Shown here: piece by piece, positions 6,611 through 13,150 of the stretch
Layout: the number at the start of each line of letters is the position of its first letter
Numbering within the stretch: the stretch's first letter is position 1
NCBI GenBank assembly: GCA_965372135.1
Contig: CBDVBD010000065.1
Location: forward strand, 1-16,316
Direction of reading: 5' to 3'
Source: CBDVBD01 sp965372135
GTDB lineage: Bacteria; Electryoneota; RPQS01; CBDVBD01
Length of the DNA stretch: 16,316 nucleotides
Translations under genes and position numbers: made by a program
Notes under the pieces: generated by a model
The model's input: the letters and a program-made list of their open reading frames with translations, nothing else
Databases searched by the model: none
What the model was told of the DNA's origin: nothing

Positions 6611-8422
6611 ATGCCATCAACCATCATCGAAAAAATAATATCCAACCACGCCGGAGCCCCTGCTAAACCCGGTGATAACGTGGATGTATTAATGGACGTC
6701 CGTGCCGCTCGGGATTTCGGCGGTGCCAACGTGGTGAAAAACCTCCGGGAACACGCGCTGGGTATTGATGATCCGTCCCGCACCTTCTTCACCTTCGACT
6801 GCAATCCCGGCGGGTCCGACCAGAAATACGCCACCAACCAGCACATCTGCCGCCTGTATGCCCGGGAACAGGGAATCACCGTATACGACATCCCGCAGGG
6901 TATCGGAACCCATCTTGCCATCGACGAAGGATTGGTGGGACCTGGTGGAACCCTGGTATCCACCGATTCCCATGCCAACATCCTGGGCGCCATCGGCGCG
7001 TTCGGGCAGGGCATGGGCGACCAGGACATCGCCGCCGCTTTCGCTTACGGCAAAGTCTGGTTCAAGGTTCCGGCATCGGTGAAAGTGATCCTAAAAGGGC
7101 AGCCCGGTCCCGACGCCACCGCCAAGGACATCGTCCTTGCATGCCTGAAACACTTCGGCGCCAACGGCTTATTGGGAGTTGCCGCGGAATTCTACGGCGA
7201 CATCGTTGACCAATTAACCCTGGACCAGCGCATCACCATCGCATCCATGGCAACCGAAATGGGCGGTATTATCGCCCTGTTCCCCCCGAACGACCACGTG
7301 ATACAATACTGCAAACAGTCAGGTAATGACAGATTTGAGCCTGCCTATGCCGATGAGGATGCTCGGTACGTTGACGCCATCACCGTAAACATCGATCGCA
7401 TCGAACCTATGATCTCCCGACCCGGGCACCCCGAAGATGTAACCACGGTAACCGACGTCGCAGGCACCAAAATCGATTCCGCCTTCATCGGCTCCTGCAC
7501 CAATGGTCGCTTGGAAGACCTTACCACCACCGCCGATATCCTTAAAGACCGTAAAGTCGCACCCGGTGTAGTATTGAAAATCGTACCCAGCACCGATAAA
7601 ATCTGGCGAAGGTGCCTGAGAGACGGCATCATTGACATCTTCAAACAAGCCGGCGCCTTAGTGGGCAATCCCGGTTGTGCCGGATGCGCTGCCGGTCAAA
7701 TCGGGCAAAATGGTCCCGGCGAAATCACAGTGAGCACCGGCAACCGCAATTTCGCAGGAAAGCAAGGCAAAGGTGAGGTATTCTTAGCGTCGCCAGCTAC
7801 TGTCGCCGCATCCGCCGTCGCTGGCACCATCACCACCGCCCAACACATCCCGTCCCAGCCAGCCGTTTTCGCAATGGGTGAAAAGCGTACTGAAGATCAA
7901 TCTCCGGTTGTTGAAACTCAGCCGGCTGCCGAAAAACCCACTGTATTCAAAGGTCGGGTCTGGGTGATTCCGGTGGATAACATCGACACCGATATGATCT
8001 TCCACAACCGCTACTTAGCGATTACTGACATTGCGCAAATGGGACAATACACCTTCGACAACCTGAAAGGCTGGGAAGATTTCGCCCAAAAAGTACAACC
8101 CGGCGACATCGTATTGACCGGTAAAAACTTCGGCTGCGGCAGTTCTCGCCAGCAAGCGGTGGACTGCTTCAAGAGCTTAGGTGTATCCTTATTGATCGCT
8201 CAATCCTTCGGCGCTATCTACGAACGCAACGCCATTAACGCCGGATTTCCCATCTTGACCGCGGAAGTCACCGCCGAAGACATCACCGACGGCGACACCA
8301 TCGAAGTCGATGTCACCACCGGCGAAATCCGCTGCCAGGAAACCAATAAATCATTCCAAGCAACCCCGTTCTCACCGGTACAAATGGAGATATACCGTCG
8401 CGGGGGCTTACTTGAAACCTGA
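6611..8422 (+). CDS. fused LeuC-LeuD-type aconitase-superfamily hydro-lyase
   Basis: The 603-residue protein joins a large subunit (about 1-410) and a small swivelling subunit (about 445-603) through a proline-rich linker (about 412-444). Such enzymes isomerise or hydrate di- and tricarboxylic acids using a 4Fe-4S cluster. Cluster ligands are C296 (GSCTNGRLEDL), C356 and C359 (GNPGCAGCAAG), with the expected spacing. The DSH motif is D119-S120-H121, and H101 is also conserved. The small part has DNIDTDMIF, the loop NRYLAIT and the substrate-binding CGSSRQQA. Oddly, where LeuC and aconitase have Asp-His this protein has D63-C64 (FTFDCNPGG). ATG 6611 is preferred to TTG 6605. Its neighbour dehydrogenase suggests an aconitase-like role, but homoaconitase, isopropylmalate isomerase or mesaconase activity cannot be excluded. 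Confidence 0.85.
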   Translation: MPSTIIEKIISNHAGAPAKPGDNVDVLMDVRAARDFGGANVVKNLREHALGIDDPSRTFFTFDCNPGGSDQKYATNQHICRLYAREQGITVYDIPQGIGTHLAIDEGLVGPGGTLVSTDSHANILGAIGAFGQGMGDQDIAAAFAYGKVWFKVPASVKVILKGQPGPDATAKDIVLACLKHFGANGLLGVAAEFYGDIVDQLTLDQRITIASMATEMGGIIALFPPNDHVIQYCKQSGNDRFEPAYADEDARYVDAITVNIDRIEPMISRPGHPEDVTTVTDVAGTKIDSAFIGSCTNGRLEDLTTTADILKDRKVAPGVVLKIVPSTDKIWRRCLRDGIIDIFKQAGALVGNPGCAGCAAGQIGQNGPGEITVSTGNRNFAGKQGKGEVFLASPATVAASAVAGTITTAQHIPSQPAVFAMGEKRTEDQSPVVETQPAAEKPTVFKGRVWVIPVDNIDTDMIFHNRYLAITDIAQMGQYTFDNLKGWEDFAQKVQPGDIVLTGKNFGCGSSRQQAVDCFKSLGVSLLIAQSFGAIYERNAINAGFPILTAEVTAEDITDGDTIEVDVTTGEIRCQETNKSFQATPFSPVQMEIYRRGGLLET

Positions 8423-8428
8423 TGTCTC

Positions 8429-8503
8429 GTCATTCTGAACCAAGTGAAGAATCTCAATTTGGTTGCAGAAGCCTCATCCCTATCTGTCGGGATTCGGAAT
8501 GAC
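8429..8503. repeat. 75-bp terminal-inverted-repeat element (MITE-like)
   Basis: GTCATTCTGAA (8429-8439) and TTCGGAATGAC (8493-8503) form inverted ends that match at 10 of 11 positions, with an inner ATCCC/GGGAT pair (8476-8494 region). It lies in the 132-base gap between the fused hydro-lyase and the first transporter. GTCATTC-ended elements of this size are common dispersed repeats. Confidence 0.6.
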
Positions 8504-8554
8504 ATTTGATTTACTTAACTGAACACGGATCACATTATCTGACCCCGCATTAAG

Positions 8555-9460
8555 ATGTCCAATCAGGGAAAAGGATTTTTATATACGATCGCCGCCGCTT
8601 TCTGTGCCGCATCCGTCTATGCCATCGGAAAGTGGGTGATGACCAATATCTCCGCGGTACACCTGGTGGCGTTGATCTTTTCCATAGCCTCGATCTTCAT
8701 GATCGCCTGGTCTGCTGTATCCGGAGAATGGCGGCAATACTTAACCTGTTCCGCTAAAGGTTGGTTAATGGCGTCACTGTTTGCCGTTGTCACCACCATT
8801 GCATTGATTGCGTTCTGGACCGGCCTAAAGCACCTGGACCCCACTGTCGCGTCCTTCATCGGTCGCTTGCAGCTTTTAGTTGCGATTCTCCTTGGAGTCC
8901 TGTTATTAAAAGAACATCTGAGACCGATCGAGATTATCGGCGGCATCATTGTCATCACCGGCGTCATTGTCATCCGCTTCACCCTCAACGTCGGACTGGA
9001 TAAATGGTTCTGGGTCATGGCATTGAGTGGCATCAGTTTCGGATTTGTGGAAGTAACCGGGAAATTAGCCCTGAATTACCTGGATCCGGCACCCCTGAAC
9101 ACCTTCAGAAATACCGTAGTGGCGATTGTATATCTGCTGTTATTCGCATTCGAAGAAACACCGTTCCTTCAGCTTGGAGAGCAGTGGTGGGGTGTACTGT
9201 TGATCGCCTTTGCCGGTCCGGTGTTCGCCAGGTTTTTCTTTCTCAACGCCCTAAAGAATATCGGGGTGTCCAAGTCCTCATTGATCAATCAATCGCAGCC
9301 GTTAATGGTAGCCGCCATCGCCGCAGTCTTTCTGGGTACTATCCCCACTCCCCGGGAATGGATCGGCGGCATGATAATCCTAATCGGCTGCATCACCATG
9401 ATCGTCGGCGCCATGAAACCCGTGGCTGAACAGGCAACGAGTAGGTCAGGATCCCTGTGA
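8555..9460 (+). CDS. EamA/DMT-family transporter, copy 1
   Basis: A 301-residue inner-membrane protein with about ten hydrophobic helices arranged as two EamA repeats, the drug/metabolite transporter fold. Recognisable segments include HLVALIFSIASI, HLDPTVASFIGRLQ in the first half and PTPREWIGGMIILIG near the end. DMT proteins export or import amino acids, metabolites or drugs; the substrate is not readable. The last six residues and the stop codon are encoded by a GTAG-type hairpin repeat, so the original C-terminus was probably altered by insertion. It has a close paralogue immediately downstream. Starting ATG 8555 has only a weak ribosome site. Co-location with the hydro-lyase suggests carboxylate or amino-acid export, which is inference. 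Confidence 0.88.
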   Translation: MSNQGKGFLYTIAAAFCAASVYAIGKWVMTNISAVHLVALIFSIASIFMIAWSAVSGEWRQYLTCSAKGWLMASLFAVVTTIALIAFWTGLKHLDPTVASFIGRLQLLVAILLGVLLLKEHLRPIEIIGGIIVITGVIVIRFTLNVGLDKWFWVMALSGISFGFVEVTGKLALNYLDPAPLNTFRNTVVAIVYLLLFAFEETPFLQLGEQWWGVLLIAFAGPVFARFFFLNALKNIGVSKSSLINQSQPLMVAAIAAVFLGTIPTPREWIGGMIILIGCITMIVGAMKPVAEQATSRSGSL

Positions 9461-9468
9461 TCCTGACA
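9440..9468 (+). repeat. GTAG-preceded REP-like hairpin overlapping a gene end
   Basis: GTAG (9441-9444) is followed directly by GTCAGGATC (9445-9453), a 5-nt loop and GATCCTGAC (9459-9467). The TGA of the upstream transporter (9458-9460) begins at the last loop base and runs into the second arm. A nearly identical copy, differing at one loop base, lies at 10422-10451. Confidence 0.85.
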
Positions 9469-9477
9469 TTCCAGGAT

Positions 9478-10383
9478 ATGACCTCAACCAACACCGGAAA
9501 AGGCTACGCTGCAGCCATCGCTGCTTCTATATGCACCGCTGCTATGTACGGAGTGGGCAAATGGCTGCTGGAAGGATTAACACCCATCCATTTAGTAGCC
9601 CTGATCTTTTCCATCGCGGCAATCGTCATGGGTGTTTCGGTGGCGGCGACCCAAAGATGGCGTGAATTTCGGCGCTGCAGCCTTACCGGTTGGCTGTTGG
9701 TGTTGTTGTTCAGCGGGCTATCCATCGCAGCCATCATCACCATGTGGACCGGTATCCAGCACCTGGACCCCACCATAGCGTCGTTTATCAGCCGGTTGGA
9801 AGTCCTGATTGCCATCGTCCTGGGCATGCTGTTTTTGAGGGAACGCTTCCGGCTGATGGAATGCGTCGGCGGAGTGGTCATACTGATCGGGCTGATTGTC
9901 ATCAGGATAACCTTCGACGTGGAATTGAGCCTGTGGTTCTGGGTGACGGTGGTGAGTGCCGTCTTGTTCGGACTGACCGAATTCGTGGCGAAACTCACGG
10001 TACGTCACCTGGCGCCCATTCCCCTGACCTTCGTAAGGAATCTGATCATCGGGTTGTTTTTCCTTATCCTGACGATATCCAAAGGCATTCCGGTGATCGA
10101 TATTGGCGGATATTGGTGGGGAGTAGTAGTAGTCGCCATTACTGGTCCAGCCTTGGGCAGAGTTTTCTACTTAATTGCACTAAAACACATTGAAATATCC
10201 AAAGCTGCGTTAATCACTCAATCCAAACCGTTATTCGTGGCAATCATCGCATTTAGCATCCTGGGAATGATCCCATCTCCCCGGGAATGGATCGGGGGAA
10301 TATTGATACTAATCGGCTGCGTTATCATTATTGGCGGCACCAATAAGGTGTTCCTGTCAGGTTTCAAACGAAGAGTAACCTAA
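9478..10383 (+). CDS. EamA/DMT-family transporter, copy 2
   Basis: This is a tandem paralogue of the preceding transporter: from ATG 9478 it is also 301 residues, and the two align from the first helix (GKGYAAAIAASICTAAMYGVGKW against GKGFLYTIAAAFCAASVYAIGKW). Shared blocks include HLVALIFSIAAI, HLDPTIASFISRLE and PSPREWIGG. ATG 9478 is chosen over GTG 9457 because it matches the paralogue, has an AGGA just upstream, and leaves the repeat outside the gene. About ten membrane helices in two EamA repeats are expected. Two copies could form a heterodimer or differ in substrate; neither can be told from sequence. Confidence 0.88.
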   Translation: MTSTNTGKGYAAAIAASICTAAMYGVGKWLLEGLTPIHLVALIFSIAAIVMGVSVAATQRWREFRRCSLTGWLLVLLFSGLSIAAIITMWTGIQHLDPTIASFISRLEVLIAIVLGMLFLRERFRLMECVGGVVILIGLIVIRITFDVELSLWFWVTVVSAVLFGLTEFVAKLTVRHLAPIPLTFVRNLIIGLFFLILTISKGIPVIDIGGYWWGVVVVAITGPALGRVFYLIALKHIEISKAALITQSKPLFVAIIAFSILGMIPSPREWIGGILILIGCVIIIGGTNKVFLSGFKRRVT

Positions 10384-10392
10384 TATTAAAAC

Positions 10393-10416
10393 TGTCATCC
10401 CGCACTTGATGCGGGA
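10393..10416. repeat. TGTCATCCC-type dispersed repeat, copy 1
   Basis: A 24-base block with paired arms CCCGCA and TGCGGG around CTTGA is identical to 15388-15411. It sits just after the second transporter and next to a GTAG hairpin, at the left edge of the AT-rich HEPN-like gene. Confidence 0.8.
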
Positions 10417-10421
10417 TCCAG

Positions 10422-10451
10422 GAGTAGGTCAGGATCCCTGCGATCCTGACA
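10422..10451 (+). repeat. GTAG-preceded REP-like hairpin, second copy
   Basis: GTAG (10424-10427) then GTCAGGATC (10428-10436), a 5-nt loop and GATCCTGAC (10442-10450). It matches the copy at 9440-9468 except for one loop base (C for T). Confidence 0.85.
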
Positions 10452-10478
10452 ATAACCTTACAAAATCAGGAGGATAAA

Positions 10479-11276
10479 ATGGAAGAATCCCAATCTTTAC
10501 ATGATCGCTTGATCAGACTATTGCAGATTTACAGAAAGTCTATTCACAGAAAGTCTTCTAATAAAGATGGCATTACCTTCAGAGTCCCAGAAGATCTAAA
10601 AGAAGAGTTCAATAATTTGTATCGTTCAATAGAAGAAGAGTTGTTGGTAAATCCAGGAATTTTAATATATATAGAAAATAAAGATGACTTAAATGCTATC
10701 AAGATAATGATAGACCTTATTTGGGGTGCGCTTGATTATGAGGAATTGTTGGAAGAAGCAACATTTGGATTAGGGGAGTCCAGTTTAGCGGAATATTGGG
10801 ATGATTTACGAGGTGATTATCTAAGCGGTTTGAGACAAATAAAGCCCTCTGTTATTTCGATTGACCCTGGTGGAACGGAATTCGAGTGTTATTATTCAGA
10901 AGCTATGCGTGCATGGCTTTTCGGATTAAACACCTCTGCATTAATATTATGTTGTTCTATAATTGAGGAAATCTTATATAATGAATATGCTGAGAAATAT
11001 CGTCAGGGAAAAGTTAATGGTATTGAAACAACTACGTTAGAAATGAATGGGAATGTTCCAGAAGTGATTCCAAAGATGGCGAAGTTGATCAATATATCAG
11101 AGAATTTAGGAATAATCAATTCTGCAGAGAAGAGAAAAGCACATCAGATAAGAGAACTAAGAAATAATGCAGTGCACGGATTAACAATTGTTAATCAAAA
11201 TGAAGCATATCAATGTATTTTTGACACGAAAGATTTGGTGGAAAAGATATTGTCTAGGTCAGATGAACCTGAGTGA
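10479..11276 (+). CDS. HEPN/DUF4145-like domain protein, AT-rich
   Basis: The 265-residue protein is soluble. Its C-terminal half resembles DUF4145/HEPN helical domains: an amphipathic helix SEAMRAWLFGLNTSALILCC (about 140-159), a following IIEEILYNEYAEKY helix, and RELRNNAVHG. In the last, R228-N-N-A-V-H233 is an RX4H motif, the catalytic signature of HEPN ribonucleases. The N-terminal 120 residues are acidic and unrecognised. ATG 10479 has an AGGAGG site upstream. Base and codon use are AT-rich, unlike both flanking genes, and the left edge carries two dispersed repeats, so it looks like an insertion between the transporters and the leuC-like gene. HEPN proteins often act as RNases in toxin-antitoxin or antiviral systems; no antitoxin partner is visible next to it. 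Confidence 0.65.
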   Translation: MEESQSLHDRLIRLLQIYRKSIHRKSSNKDGITFRVPEDLKEEFNNLYRSIEEELLVNPGILIYIENKDDLNAIKIMIDLIWGALDYEELLEEATFGLGESSLAEYWDDLRGDYLSGLRQIKPSVISIDPGGTEFECYYSEAMRAWLFGLNTSALILCCSIIEEILYNEYAEKYRQGKVNGIETTTLEMNGNVPEVIPKMAKLINISENLGIINSAEKRKAHQIRELRNNAVHGLTIVNQNEAYQCIFDTKDLVEKILSRSDEPE

Positions 11277-11302
11277 CCATTACCATTTATTCAGGTTTAA
11301 AA

Positions 11303-11341
11303 AACTTGCTAACTTGACAACTTGTCAACTTGGAAACTACT
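11303..11341 (+). repeat. 8-bp-period AACTTGNN array before the leuC-like gene
   Basis: Units AACTTGCT, AACTTGAC, AACTTGTC and AACTTGGA (11303-11334) run into AACTACT and then ATG 11342. As at 6572-6603 the array ends at the start codon and no clear Shine-Dalgarno is seen. Confidence 0.78.
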
Positions 11342-12601
11342 ATGGGACTTACATTCGCAGAAAAAATCTTGGCCCACCGGTCCGGACTGGATAGCGTGAT
11401 TCCCGGTCAGATCGTCACCATCAAACCCGACCACCTCCTGACCCATGATAACACCGCCGCCATCATCGGCAAAATCACCGATGATCTTGATAAATATGGC
11501 GTTATCGATCCCAATTTACCCATCATCGTCCTGGATCATGTCACACCCGCCGCCACCGAAAAAAATGCCGCCGGACACAAAAATATCCGCGAATTTGTGA
11601 AAAAATTCGGCATCAAACACTTCTTCGACGTCGGCGTAGGCATTTGCCATCAAGTCGTGGTGGAGAAGGGATTGGCAAAACCCGGCTCCATCGTATTGGG
11701 CAGTGATTCTCACACTTGTTCCTACGGCGCGGTGGGCGCCTTCTCCACCGGCATCGATCGCACTGAAGCTGCTGCATTGATGCTGACCGGTGAGACTTGG
11801 CTCCGCGTTCCACCCACCATCAAAATCACATTAAACGGTAAACTGCAATCTCACACTTATGCCAAAGACTTGATCCTGACCATCATCGGCGATATCGGTG
11901 CCGACGGCGCCACCTATAAGGCGGTAGAATTCCATGGCGATTTCGCCAGTTTATCCATCTCCGAGTGTTTCACTATTAGCAACATGGGTATCGAGATGGG
12001 CGCTAAGATTGCCGTATTTCCGCCCGACAGTACCACGTACCAATACCTGGATTCTCTGGGCATCCAACGCACCTCCTACGAACCAGTCTGGGCGGATCCT
12101 GACGCAACTTACTGCCAGGAATTGACATATGACCTATCAAACATCGAACCAGTGGTTGCGCTGCCCCACACAGTTGACAATGTGGCACCGGTCAGTCAAC
12201 ACGAAGGAATCCCCATAGACCAATGTTTCTTAGGAACTTGCACCAACGGCAGAATCGAGGACCTGCGTGTGGCGGCGACGATCCTGAAAGACCGGAAAGT
12301 TGCTCCCACTGTGCGTTTACTGGTCACTCCCGCTTCGAAAACCGTGTTCGAGCAAGCCCTGTCCGAAGGGCTGATAGCGACATTAAGCCAGGCGGGTGCG
12401 GTGATACTACCCACCGGCTGTGGACCCTGTCTCGGTGCACATTTAGGAGCCCTTGCTCCCGGCGAAAAGTGCCTGAGCACCGCCAACCGGAATTTCAAAG
12501 GACGCATGGGCTGCAAGGATGCGGAAATCTACTTAGCCAGCCCAGCTACGGTTGCTGCTACGGCGATTAATGGTGTACTCACCCATCCTGCAAAGCTGTA
12601 A
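11342..12601 (+). CDS. leuC: LeuC-type hydro-lyase large subunit (3-isopropylmalate dehydratase family)
   Basis: A 419-residue large subunit, matching the archaeal-type LeuC/HacA/DmdA length. The 4Fe-4S ligands are C300 (GTCTNGRIEDL), C360 and C363 (PTGCGPCLGAHLG). Active-site D65-H66 (IVLDHVTPA), H103 (GICHQVV) and D122-S123-H124 (SDSHTCSYGAVGAF) are all present, so it should be functional. It pairs with the small subunit 58 bases downstream. Substrates in this family include 3-isopropylmalate, homocitrate, 2,3-dimethylmalate, citramalate and mesaconate; the lyase in the same operon makes citramalate or citrate worth considering. ATG 11342 is preferred over TTG 11330. The symbol denotes family only. 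Confidence 0.88.
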   Translation: MGLTFAEKILAHRSGLDSVIPGQIVTIKPDHLLTHDNTAAIIGKITDDLDKYGVIDPNLPIIVLDHVTPAATEKNAAGHKNIREFVKKFGIKHFFDVGVGICHQVVVEKGLAKPGSIVLGSDSHTCSYGAVGAFSTGIDRTEAAALMLTGETWLRVPPTIKITLNGKLQSHTYAKDLILTIIGDIGADGATYKAVEFHGDFASLSISECFTISNMGIEMGAKIAVFPPDSTTYQYLDSLGIQRTSYEPVWADPDATYCQELTYDLSNIEPVVALPHTVDNVAPVSQHEGIPIDQCFLGTCTNGRIEDLRVAATILKDRKVAPTVRLLVTPASKTVFEQALSEGLIATLSQAGAVILPTGCGPCLGAHLGALAPGEKCLSTANRNFKGRMGCKDAEIYLASPATVAATAINGVLTHPAKL

Positions 12602-12659
12602 AAAGTGAAAAAACCGCTATGTTTTTGGCAAAATACATTGTAGATTAATGGAGTAGAGC

Positions 12660-13148
12660 ATGCGAATCTGGAAATACGGCGATGACATCAACACCGACAT
12701 GTTGTTTCCGGGAAAATATACCTACACCTGCAGCACCGCCGAGGAAATCAAACCTCACTTGTTGGAGGACTTGGATTCTCAATTTGCTGAGGGCGTCAAC
12801 GCCGGTGACATCATCATGGCAGGTAAGAATTTCGGATGCGGAAGTTCCCGGGAGCAGCCGGCATTGGGATTGAAAGCAGTCGGTATCGAAGCAGTAATTG
12901 CAGAAGGGTATGCCCGGATATTCTTCCGAGCCGCCATCAACCAGGGGCTGCTGTTGATCGAATGCCCGGAGGCTGTCAAAGCTTATCAAGAGGGTGATGA
13001 CGTGGAATTAAATTTAGAGAAATCGGAGATTTCGATTGGGGGCAGCGTATTCTCCTTCCCACCCTTATCACCGGAAATCCTTGCCATCCGGGATGCCGGG
13101 GGATTGTTACCCTATACCAGGAAAAGACTTGCAGAGAGGAGGATGTAG
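12660..13148 (+). CDS. leuD: LeuD-type hydro-lyase small subunit
   Basis: The 162-residue swivel subunit completes the LeuC partner. DDINTDMLFPGKY (8-20), GKNFGCGSSREQPALG with S62-S63-R64 (55-70) and YARIFFRAAINQGLLL (about 84-99) are diagnostic. The specificity loop reads GKYTYTCST: it lacks the arginine of the homoaconitase YLRT type, so a tricarboxylate such as homocitrate is less favoured and an uncharged or smaller substrate is more likely. This is an inference from a short loop. A GGAG site (12650-12653) precedes ATG 12660. The next gene starts 2 bases after its stop, so they form an operon. Confidence 0.88.
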   Translation: MRIWKYGDDINTDMLFPGKYTYTCSTAEEIKPHLLEDLDSQFAEGVNAGDIIMAGKNFGCGSSREQPALGLKAVGIEAVIAEGYARIFFRAAINQGLLLIECPEAVKAYQEGDDVELNLEKSEISIGGSVFSFPPLSPEILAIRDAGGLLPYTRKRLAERRM

Positions 13149-13150
13149 AT

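Noticed and set aside
9457..9477. GTG start giving an overlap of the two transporter genes
   Set aside because: The extra residues come from the repeat; ATG 9478 gives the same 301-residue length as the paralogue.
11188..11394. Small + strand frame spanning the end of the HEPN-like gene
   Set aside because: It overlaps two supported genes out of frame and has no recognisable product.
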